A DNA stretch of 6,187 nucleotides from NCBI GenBank assembly GCA_937922175.1, contig CAKZUU010000221.1:1-6187 (forward strand), written 5' to 3'. A program made the position numbers and the translations under genes. This document shows, piece by piece, positions 1 through 6,067 of this stretch (position 1 is its first letter; each line of letters opens with the position of its first letter). This DNA comes from an uncultured Gemmataceae bacterium (GTDB lineage Bacteria > Planctomycetota > Planctomycetia > Gemmatales > Gemmataceae). Under the pieces are notes generated by a model, which saw only the letters and a program-made list of their open reading frames with translations, did not search any database and was not told the origin of the DNA.

Positions 1-1032
1 CCGGACGAAGCAGCCCGGAAGCGCTGGGAGGCGGCCCATCCGCTGTTGCCTCCCGATCCGCTCTACGGGGTCCGACGAACCCCGGCAGAGCCGATCACCA
101 CCGAAGTTCCCACGCTTCCGCCGGTGACTCCTCGTGAGGATCTCCCCCTTCGGAGTGTAGACGACCTCCCGCCCATTGACGCGCCTCCTCCGGTGCTGCC
201 GAAATTGCACGGCATCATCGTGGGATATGGCTTGGCGACGTATCGCCAAGGCACGGAAGATGTGTTCGTGATGCAGCCGGGCGACAGCATCACGGTGTTG
301 ACATTGTCGGCGGAAGGGATGCAGCCGGTCTGGGACGAATTCATCGTTTGCGATTTCATCAAAACTGAGATGAGCGAATTCGACGCGATGACCGTCTACG
401 TCCCGCTTGATTATTTGCAGCATCTCCGGACGATGGAGGGCCGCGTCAACACGTTGCAGATTCGCCTTCACGATGATCGACACCTGGACGAGGCGGCCCA
501 CATCTTGCGAAACATTTTCCCGCCGATGGACTATCATGTCGCGACGTGGAAAGAGAAACAGGGCACGCTCTTAGCCGCCATCTCCGTCGAAAGAGGCATC
601 TTGAATCTGTTGCTGTTCATGATCATCGGGGTCGCGGGATTCGGCATCTTGGCCATCTTCTCGATGATCGTCACGGAAAAAACGCGGGACATCGGGATTT
701 TGAAGTCCCTCGGGGCGTCCAGCCGCGGCGTGATGTCGATTTTCCTGGGTTATGGCTTTCTGCTGGGGCTGGTCGGTGCCTTGTTGGGCACCGGGTTCGG
801 ATTGCTGATCGTGGACAATATCAATGAGATCGAGATGTTGATCAGTCGGCAGACGGGGGCCGAATTGTTCGATCGGCGCATCTATTATTTCAGCGAAATC
901 CCGACGGATATTCGTTGGCGGCACGTGCTGCTGGTCGATGTCGGGGCCATCGCCATCGCGGTGGTCTTCAGCATTCTGCCGGCGTTCAAAGCCTCGTGGC
1001 TGCATCCGGTTCGGGCACTGCGGTACGAATAG
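1..1032 (+). CDS. LolC/LolE-type ABC transporter permease (FtsX/MacB family), 5'-truncated
   Basis: This is the inner-membrane permease of a lipoprotein-releasing (LolCDE-like) ABC transporter. The frame is open from base 1, so the true start and first membrane segment lie outside; 343 residues remain. A periplasmic part carries the IIVGYGLA and QPGDSITVLTL stretches, like the corresponding LolC/E segments, then KTEMSEFDAMTVYVPL. Three membrane segments follow, encoded near 595-678, 730-813 and 925-981. Between the first two is EKTRDIGILKSLGAS, the cytoplasmic coupling motif typical of FtsX/LolC/LolE permeases. The C-terminus, HPVRALRYE, is also typical. Residues about 16-67 are proline-rich (16 Pro in 52) and precede the recognisable periplasmic fold. 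The matching ATPase gene follows 44 bp downstream, which supports the call. LolC versus LolE cannot be decided, and another MacB-like substrate is possible. A TTG at base 46 could be mistaken for a start but lies inside the domain. Confidence 0.9.
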   Translation, partial: PDEAARKRWEAAHPLLPPDPLYGVRRTPAEPITTEVPTLPPVTPREDLPLRSVDDLPPIDAPPPVLPKLHGIIVGYGLATYRQGTEDVFVMQPGDSITVLTLSAEGMQPVWDEFIVCDFIKTEMSEFDAMTVYVPLDYLQHLRTMEGRVNTLQIRLHDDRHLDEAAHILRNIFPPMDYHVATWKEKQGTLLAAISVERGILNLLLFMIIGVAGFGILAIFSMIVTEKTRDIGILKSLGASSRGVMSIFLGYGFLLGLVGALLGTGFGLLIVDNINEIEMLISRQTGAELFDRRIYYFSEIPTDIRWRHVLLVDVGAIAIAVVFSILPAFKASWLHPVRALRYE

Positions 1033-1062
1033 CTGGCGACAGATTTTGCCGGACGGTGGACC

Positions 1063-1067
1063 GGAGG
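1063..1067 (+). promoter_or_regulatory. Shine-Dalgarno site of lolD
   Basis: GGAGG ends 9 nt before the ATG at 1077. It directly abuts another in-frame ATG at 1068, which is too close to be served by it. The site therefore favours the start at 1077, although planctomycetes do not depend strictly on Shine-Dalgarno pairing. Confidence 0.6.
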
Positions 1068-1076
1068 ATGGAACCG

Positions 1077-1775
1077 ATGTTGACGATTCACGGCTTGAAA
1101 AAGACCTATCGCAAGAACGCGGTCGAAGTCCGGGTGCTGCAAGGTGTGGACCTGGACGTTCGGCAGGGCGAATTTCTGGCCGTCGTGGGGGCGTCCGGCT
1201 CCGGGAAGAGCACGCTGCTGCACTTGATGGGAACCTTGGATCAGCCCGACGAGGGAGCCGTCGCCCTGAACGGTTATCGGATCGATCAGTTACCCGCCCG
1301 ATCCCGAGAGCGACTCAGGAATCAAACCTTTGGTTTTATTTTCCAGTTTTACCATTTGCTGCCGGAACTGACGGCCCTGGAAAATGTCTTGGTGCCGGCG
1401 ATGATCGGGCATTCGGCGGCGACTTGGCTATGGCGGAAGCGGGAACAGTCTCGCCGAGCGTCCGAACTGCTGGATCGCTTCGGCTTGGGACATCGACTGA
1501 GGCACTTGCCTCGTGAATTGTCGGGCGGAGAGATGCAACGCACGGCAATTGCCCGAGCGCTGATGAATCGACCGGCGATCCTTCTCGCCGATGAACCCAC
1601 GGGCAACCTCGACGCTGACACCGGCAACGACATCGTCCGGATCTTACGCGAACTGAATCGGCAGGATGGACTCACCATTGTCATGGTCACGCATAACATG
1701 GACATTGCTGCCGGTTGCGATCGAATCGTGAAGCTGACCAACGGCCGCATCGAACGATCCGCCGTCGCTGTCTGA
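1077..1775 (+). CDS. lolD: Lipoprotein-releasing ABC transporter ATP-binding protein LolD
   Basis: This is the cytoplasmic ATPase that drives the upstream permease, hydrolysing ATP to extract lipoproteins from the inner membrane. All nucleotide-binding motifs are visible in order: Walker A GASGSGKST, Q-loop FQFYHLLPELTALENV, signature LSGGEMQRTAIARAL, Walker B ILLADEPTGNLD with the catalytic Glu, and the H-loop in VMVTHN. It should be catalytically competent. The 232 residues match the usual LolD length and there are no extra domains. The ATG at 1077 is chosen because GGAGG lies 9 nt upstream; an ATG at 1068 would add three residues (MEP). The frame stays open back to 915, but using that would run deep into the permease gene and add non-homologous sequence. 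The related MacB, FtsE and antimicrobial-peptide exporter ATPases share these motifs, so the LolD name rests on the LolC/E-like partner. Confidence 0.9.
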   Translation: MLTIHGLKKTYRKNAVEVRVLQGVDLDVRQGEFLAVVGASGSGKSTLLHLMGTLDQPDEGAVALNGYRIDQLPARSRERLRNQTFGFIFQFYHLLPELTALENVLVPAMIGHSAATWLWRKREQSRRASELLDRFGLGHRLRHLPRELSGGEMQRTAIARALMNRPAILLADEPTGNLDADTGNDIVRILRELNRQDGLTIVMVTHNMDIAAGCDRIVKLTNGRIERSAVAV

Positions 1776-1790
1776 CTCGTTCCTCGTCAC

Positions 1791-1796
1791 GGGAGG
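1791..1796 (+). promoter_or_regulatory. Shine-Dalgarno site of ilvE
   Basis: GGGAGG ends 9 nt before the ATG at 1806 and lies in the 30-bp lolD-ilvE gap. It fixes the ilvE start and suggests translation from a shared transcript. Confidence 0.6.
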
Positions 1797-1805
1797 GTTC
1801 GCCTC

Positions 1806-2657
1806 ATGGCTGCCATTTACTTGAATGGCAAACTCGTGGATCGTGCCGATGCGGTCGTCAGCGTGTATGACCACGGATTCCTTTACGGCGATGGAGTTTT
1901 CGAGGGCATTCGCGTTTACAACGGCAAGATTTTCAAGCACCAAGAACACATTCAACGGCTGTATGAGTCGGCCCGGGCTATTTTGCTCGAGATTCCCCTG
2001 CCGCCCGAGTCGCTCATGCAAGCCATCGAACAGACGGTTCGCGCTTTCGGCAAACCGGACGGTTACATTCGGGTGGTGATTACTCGGGGGCCCGGTAATC
2101 TCGGTATCGATCCGCGCAAGTGCGAGCCGCAGGTCATTGTCATCGTCGATGACATCCAGTTGTACCCCAAGGAGCTTTACGAGTCGGGCTTGGAGATCGT
2201 GACCGCCGCCACCATCCGCAATCACAGCAATGCTCTCAACCCGCGGATCAAGTCGTTGAATTATCTGAACAACATTCTGGCCAAACTCGAAGCTATTCGT
2301 GCCGGCTGCTTGGAAGCGATCATGCTGAACACCAAAGGCGAGGTGGCCGAGTGTACAGCGGATAACATCTTCCTCGTTAAGAACGGCATCGTGAAGACCC
2401 CGCCGCCAGATGCCGGGATCCTGTTGGGCATCACCCGCAACACGATTTTGGACTTGGCGCGAGCCGACGGGATTCCCACCCTGGAGTGTGCCTTGACCCG
2501 CTTGGACGTTTACACCGCGGACGAGTGTTTCCTGACCGGTACAGGGGCGGAGGTCATACCGGTCGTCAAGGTCGATGCTCGCCCCATCGGGTCCGGGAAG
2601 CCGGGGCCGATCACGCGTCAACTCCGCCAGCGATACCAAACCCTGGTCCGAGAATAG
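1806..2657 (+). CDS. ilvE: Branched-chain amino-acid aminotransferase (PLP fold-type IV)
   Basis: This enzyme moves an amino group between Leu/Ile/Val and 2-oxoglutarate, the last step of branched-chain amino-acid synthesis or the first of breakdown, in the cytosol. The 283 residues suit the short bacterial class IV type. Visible marks are DHGFLYGDGVFEGIRVY near the N-terminus; the likely PLP-binding Lys149 in RIKSLNYLNN; and E182 in ECTADNIF, which begins the class IV aminotransferase signature ending in LLGITR. The glycine-rich LTGTGAEVIPV segment near the C-terminus is also typical. The EGIRVY element and the KSLNYLNN context favour IlvE over D-alanine aminotransferase or aminodeoxychorismate lyase (PabC), which share the fold. 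The start is the ATG with GGGAGG 9 nt upstream. It sits 30 bp after lolD, so co-transcription is likely although no functional link is obvious. No damage is seen. Confidence 0.92.
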   Translation: MAAIYLNGKLVDRADAVVSVYDHGFLYGDGVFEGIRVYNGKIFKHQEHIQRLYESARAILLEIPLPPESLMQAIEQTVRAFGKPDGYIRVVITRGPGNLGIDPRKCEPQVIVIVDDIQLYPKELYESGLEIVTAATIRNHSNALNPRIKSLNYLNNILAKLEAIRAGCLEAIMLNTKGEVAECTADNIFLVKNGIVKTPPPDAGILLGITRNTILDLARADGIPTLECALTRLDVYTADECFLTGTGAEVIPVVKVDARPIGSGKPGPITRQLRQRYQTLVRE

Positions 2658-2671
2658 GAATCCTCCGCAAA

Positions 2672-2726
2672 ACCCACATAACCGCGCTTTGGGTCAGATT
2701 TTGAGCTACGCTTGGGTGTCCACCCA
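2672..2726. repeat. Cluster of ACCCA/TGGGT half-sites in the ilvE-kinase gap
   Basis: The 90-bp gap has ACCCA at 2672-2676, TGGGT at 2690-2694 and a tight dyad TGGGTG-TC-CACCCA at 2713-2726. The dyad's 2-nt centre is poor for an RNA hairpin but fine for a DNA-binding dimer. The outer pair could form only a weak 5-bp stem with a 13-nt loop. No convincing -35/-10 pair and no U-tract were seen. It may be an operator for the kinase gene or chance. Confidence 0.3.
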
Positions 2727-2747
2727 TTCGCCCGGGAACCATTGTCG

Positions 2748-4445
2748 ATGCGCTCAAAACTGACGGAAACCGACGCCCTGGCCACTCGAGAGTTTCATCC
2801 GACGTTCGAGGGGGAAGTTCGACCGACGCCTCTGCCCAAGCGGTTCGACTTTTTGCAACCAGCGATTTCGCCCTCCGAGTTGGGGTTCTTGGGGAACTAC
2901 CGGATCCTGCGCTTGTTGGGAATCGGGGGGATGGCCTACGTCTTCGAGGCGGAAGATCTCGCGCTCCAACGTCGCGTGGCCTTAAAGGTTCTCAAACCCG
3001 AATTGCGTGACGCCGAGACAAACCGTCGCTTCTTGCGTGAGGCCCGGGCCCTGGCCGCTCTGAAACATCCGCACATCGTCACTGTCTATCAAGCCGGGGA
3101 ATACGGTGACATCGCCTACCTGGCGATGGAATTTCTGAATGGCGAGACGATGCACGATCGGTTGCGACAGCGGCCCCCGTTTGAAGTGCAAGAGGTTTTG
3201 CGGATCGGTGAGCAACTTGCCGAGGGGTTGAGCTTCCTGCATCGTCGCGGGCTGTTGCACCGTGACATCAAGCCAGCCAACATCTGGCTCGAATCGCCCC
3301 AACGAAATGTTAAAATTCTCGACTTCGGGTTGGTCCGGCCGGTAGATGAGGGGCCTCGGCTCACCGAGGCGGGTCTGGCACTTGGCACCCCAGGCTTCAT
3401 GTCTCCGGAGCAAGCACGCGGCGAGCCCTTGGATCCTCGAAGCGATCTGTTCAGCATGGGTTGCATCATGTTTCAACTGTGTGCCGGTCGGGAGCCATTC
3501 ACCGGCAGCACGACGATGGCGGTTTTGACGTCGTTGGCTGTCGAAACTCCCCCTCCGGTCGACCAACTGAACCCGCAGGTGCCCTCGAAACTCGCCCATC
3601 TGATCTCCCGGATGCTGGAGAAACACCGCGAAGCGCGAATCGAGAGCGCCGACAAGGTCTTAGAAGGACTTGCGGAGGTGCGACGCTGCTTGAGAGGGAC
3701 TCCATCGGGAACATCGGGCAAAAAGGGGCACACGGGCAAACGTCGACGGAGCTCATCAAGGAAATTGAAAAAGATCGCGGCGGATAAGGAAAGGGCAACG
3801 CGGTCGCAAAATCGGTTGAACTCCAGGGCCACCGGCTCCGCCGACGAAAAGAAGCGGTCGGCTGTTTCTCGTCGATCGGTGGTTCGGGCGGTCTGGGCCA
3901 GCGGAGCGGTCTTGGCGGGTGTCGTCGGGGCGACATCAGCAGCGGCTTTGTTCTGGACTTCGCCTCCTGAGGAAACACCTCCCACGGATACTCGGCAGAG
4001 TACGGAAACGACCTTTCTGAGGAATCTGCCAACCGTTGCACGCCGCAATTGGCCATACTATCCCCCGGCACTTGCTGACGGCACGATTCCCGGAGCGAAT
4101 ATCGAGGTCGAAGGCCGACCGTCTCCCAACGGCATTTTCATGCACCCTCCGGCCCGTTGGGGCGAAGAAGCCAGCGTGACCGTGTTGCTCGATGGTCAGT
4201 TTCGGCGTTTCCATGCTCGTGTGGCCCTGGCCGATGGCTCTCCTCCCAGCGAATCGCCTTGTACCTTCCGAGTGATCGGCGACGGTCGCGAATTGTGGCG
4301 ATCGCGTCCTGTTCGCTCTCAAGCAGATGCCCAGAACTGCACCGTCGATGTGACCGGTGTCAAACATTTGCAGTTGGCTGTCAGTTGCTCAGGTCCGACG
4401 GAGGGCGCTCATGCTGTCTGGTTCGAACCACGGGTTACCCGTTGA
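2748..4445 (+). CDS. Transmembrane Hanks-type Ser/Thr protein kinase with C-terminal NPCBM-like domain
   Basis: This is a receptor-like kinase of 565 residues that phosphorylates Ser/Thr on cytosolic proteins. Residues about 52-310 form the kinase: glycine loop GIGGMAYV (58-65, with Ala in place of the third Gly), Lys80 in VALKVL, alpha-C Glu98, catalytic Asp173 in HRDIKPAN, Asp192 of DFG, and SPE ending at Glu221. All residues needed for activity are present. A Lys/Arg/Ser-rich linker (about 320-380) leads to one membrane segment (about 381-403), so the positive-inside rule puts the kinase in the cytosol. Outside, residues about 455-563 resemble an NPCBM/NEW2 putative carbohydrate-binding module: GIFMHPP, FRVIGDGRELW, VDVTGVKHLQL and a final GAHAVWFEPRV. 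The kinase call is secure and the outer domain likely. The start is the ATG at 2748 with only a weak GGGA upstream; an in-frame TTG at 2712 would add 12 residues. The 3' end overlaps gatA by 11 bp. Confidence 0.93.
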   Translation: MRSKLTETDALATREFHPTFEGEVRPTPLPKRFDFLQPAISPSELGFLGNYRILRLLGIGGMAYVFEAEDLALQRRVALKVLKPELRDAETNRRFLREARALAALKHPHIVTVYQAGEYGDIAYLAMEFLNGETMHDRLRQRPPFEVQEVLRIGEQLAEGLSFLHRRGLLHRDIKPANIWLESPQRNVKILDFGLVRPVDEGPRLTEAGLALGTPGFMSPEQARGEPLDPRSDLFSMGCIMFQLCAGREPFTGSTTMAVLTSLAVETPPPVDQLNPQVPSKLAHLISRMLEKHREARIESADKVLEGLAEVRRCLRGTPSGTSGKKGHTGKRRRSSSRKLKKIAADKERATRSQNRLNSRATGSADEKKRSAVSRRSVVRAVWASGAVLAGVVGATSAAALFWTSPPEETPPTDTRQSTETTFLRNLPTVARRNWPYYPPALADGTIPGANIEVEGRPSPNGIFMHPPARWGEEASVTVLLDGQFRRFHARVALADGSPPSESPCTFRVIGDGRELWRSRPVRSQADAQNCTVDVTGVKHLQLAVSCSGPTEGAHAVWFEPRVTR

Positions 4446-5898
4446 CGGCGGGTTTCGTCCGACGCCGATCGAACGCCTGTTCCAGGGCATGAGCGATGGC
4501 GAAAAGTCGGGCCTCTTCAAAGAATGGTGCCTGAAGTTGCACGCCGATGGGAAGGCCGCTCCGCGTCCAACCGCAAGGGAGGCTGATGGCGGGGATTCCT
4601 GCTAGATTCGCGCTGATCGTGTAGACATCCGAAAGATACATCGCCAACGGATCGCTTGATTTCTCGCCCAAGCGAAACGCTGGGGTGGGCGTGGTCGGCC
4701 CCATGATGACGTCGCACTCGCGGAAAGCACGGTCGAAGTCTTCCTTGATCAACCGACGCACTCGCAGAGCACGGACGTAATACGCATCCCGATAGCCGCT
4801 CGACAAGACGAACGTGCCGAGCATGATGCGCCGTTTTACCTCGTGGCCGAATCCCTCTTCGCGCGATCGGCAGTAGGTCTCGATAAGTCCCCCGCGGCGC
4901 GGGGTGCGATGTCCGTAATGCATTCCGTCATACCTTGCCAAATTGCTCGAAGCCTCTGCCGTCGCGATGAGATAATAGACGGCAACGGCGTCCGCGGTAT
5001 GCGGCAGGGAGATCTCCCGGATCGTCGCGCCTTGCTGTTCCAAAATCCGAATTGATTGTCGCACCGCAAGTTCGACCTCAGCATCCAAACCTGCCGCGAA
5101 ATGCTCGCGCGGTACGCCCACGGTGAGGGGACGCTTCAGGTTGAATAATTCGGAAAGATATGACGGCACATCCCGAGGCACCGACGTGCTATCGCGCGGA
5201 TCGTGCCCGGCAATGACTTGTAACAGGCAGGCGCAATCGGCGACCGATCGGCCCAGTGGTCCGACCTGATCGAGCGAACTCGCGAAGGCCACCAGACCGT
5301 AGCGCGAAACTCGTCCGTAACTGGGTTTCAACCCCACGATGCCGCAAAACGCTGCCGGCTGCCGCACCGACCCGCCGGTGTCGGAACCCAAAGCGGCAGG
5401 GACCATTCCCGCGGCCACCGCCGCGGCGGAGCCACCGGACGATCCGCCCGGTGAGCGCTCGAGGTCCCAAGGGTTCCGCGTCGGGAAAAAGGCGCTGTTT
5501 TCAGTGGACGACCCCATCGCGAACTCGTCCATGTTGGTGGTGCCCATCAGAACGGCGTCCGCAGCCTCCAATTTCTCGATGACATGCGCGGTGTACGGCG
5601 GTCGGAAATCCTTCAACATTCGGCTCGAGCAAGTTGTCCGCCATCCTCGCCGACATAAGTTGTCCTTAATCGCGATCGGGATCCCCGCGAGCGGTCCTAA
5701 CACTTCGCCGCGACGACGCTTTTCATCGACCGCTCGCGCTTGGGCTAACGCGGCTTCCGCATGAACGTCGATGAAGGCGCGAATCGCCGAATCTCGTCGT
5801 TCGATTTCTCCAAGAGCAGCTTGGGTGATCTCCTCCGCCGAGACGCCTTGCCGTTGCAGGCGGATCAGGTCTTCAATCGTACAAGTGCTGATCTCCAT
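4435..5898 (-). CDS. gatA: Asp-tRNA(Asn)/Glu-tRNA(Gln) amidotransferase subunit A
   Basis: GatA is the glutaminase subunit of GatCAB. It releases ammonia from glutamine, which GatB uses to convert Glu-tRNA(Gln) or Asp-tRNA(Asn) to the amidated form in the cytosol. The 487 residues are normal for the family. The amidase-signature triad is visible: Lys78 in GIPIAIKDN, cis-Ser153 in PGGSSGGSAAAVAAG, and nucleophile Ser177 in SDTGGSVRQPAAFCG. Next comes GLKPSYGRVSRYGL, whose context separates GatA from generic amidases, and then SLDQVGPLGR. Later GatA-like stretches are RRIMLGTFVLSSGYRDAYY, MGPTTPTPAF and GIPAISLPCG. The ATG at 5898 gives the expected N-terminus; an upstream ATG at 5906 is out of frame. 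Neither gatC nor gatB is adjacent. The stop codon lies inside the 3' end of the convergent kinase gene. Confidence 0.96.
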   Translation of the reverse strand: MEISTCTIEDLIRLQRQGVSAEEITQAALGEIERRDSAIRAFIDVHAEAALAQARAVDEKRRRGEVLGPLAGIPIAIKDNLCRRGWRTTCSSRMLKDFRPPYTAHVIEKLEAADAVLMGTTNMDEFAMGSSTENSAFFPTRNPWDLERSPGGSSGGSAAAVAAGMVPAALGSDTGGSVRQPAAFCGIVGLKPSYGRVSRYGLVAFASSLDQVGPLGRSVADCACLLQVIAGHDPRDSTSVPRDVPSYLSELFNLKRPLTVGVPREHFAAGLDAEVELAVRQSIRILEQQGATIREISLPHTADAVAVYYLIATAEASSNLARYDGMHYGHRTPRRGGLIETYCRSREEGFGHEVKRRIMLGTFVLSSGYRDAYYVRALRVRRLIKEDFDRAFRECDVIMGPTTPTPAFRLGEKSSDPLAMYLSDVYTISANLAGIPAISLPCGWTRSGLPIGVQLQAPFFEEARLFAIAHALEQAFDRRRTKPAVNG

Positions 5899-6067
5899 GC
5901 CCTCATGCTATGACCGGCGAGCTGCCCGAGCAGTCGCTGATCGGAATTGTCTCGTCGTCCCGGAATTTCTCTGGGCCGCCGGAACCCATTTGAGACAAGT
6001 GTGTCTCGGTCGCTTCCAGTGACCCACCGGGGGCGACCGAGACGGCACTGCCGAGCTTTACCTCACG
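5899..6067. other. Spacer upstream of gatA with alternating inverted repeats
   Basis: The 169-bp stretch holds no supported gene. On the + strand it carries TTGTCTC (5947-5953), GAGACAA (5992-5998), GTCTCGGTCGC (6003-6013) and GCGACCGAGAC (6033-6043). The first two are perfect complements (7 bp, 38-nt loop), the last two are perfect complements (11 bp), and the middle two share a 5-bp complement (GAGAC/GTCTC). The region presumably contains the gatA promoter, but no clear -35/-10 pair was recognised. Confidence 0.5.
6003..6043 (-). terminator. Possible hairpin terminator of the minus-strand coiled-coil gene
   Basis: A perfect 11-bp GC-rich inverted repeat (GTCTCGGTCGC / GCGACCGAGAC) with a 19-nt loop begins 24 nt past the stop codon at 6068-6070. 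This is the right place for a transcript end. No U-tract follows on the minus strand, so it is not a textbook intrinsic terminator. As + strand RNA the stem could extend to about 15 pairs with two G-U pairs. It might instead be part of a gatA leader structure. Confidence 0.35.

Noticed and set aside
915..1076. Upstream extension of lolD to in-frame alternative starts
   Set aside because: It would overlap the permease gene by over 100 bp and add residues unlike any LolD N-terminus. The ATG at 1077 has a good GGAGG and gives the standard length.
1644..2639. 331-codon open frame on the minus strand opposite ilvE
   Set aside because: It lies entirely antisense to the end of lolD and to ilvE, both with clear family motifs. 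Its translation shows no recognisable domain and has the composition of a shadow frame.
2712..2747. TTG start adding 12 residues to the kinase
   Set aside because: No ribosome site precedes it and it falls in the dyad repeat. The ATG at 2748 is simpler, though not proven.
2658..2747. Possible sigma-70-like promoter (TTGGGT ... TACGCT)
   Set aside because: The spacing is about 12 bp instead of 16-18 and neither hexamer matches well.
3473..4071. Two long antisense frames (about 190 codons each) opposite the kinase linker
   Set aside because: They are shadows of the Lys/Arg/Ser-rich kinase linker; their Pro/Ser/Arg-rich translations show no domain.
5189..5764. Overlapping frames on both strands inside gatA, around its catalytic region
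   Set aside because: The gatA frame carries the full amidase signature here. The others are low-complexity Arg/Pro/Gly shadows.
5922..5933. Small CTGC-CCGA-GCAG hairpin upstream of gatA
   Set aside because: A 4-bp stem is expected by chance in GC-rich DNA.
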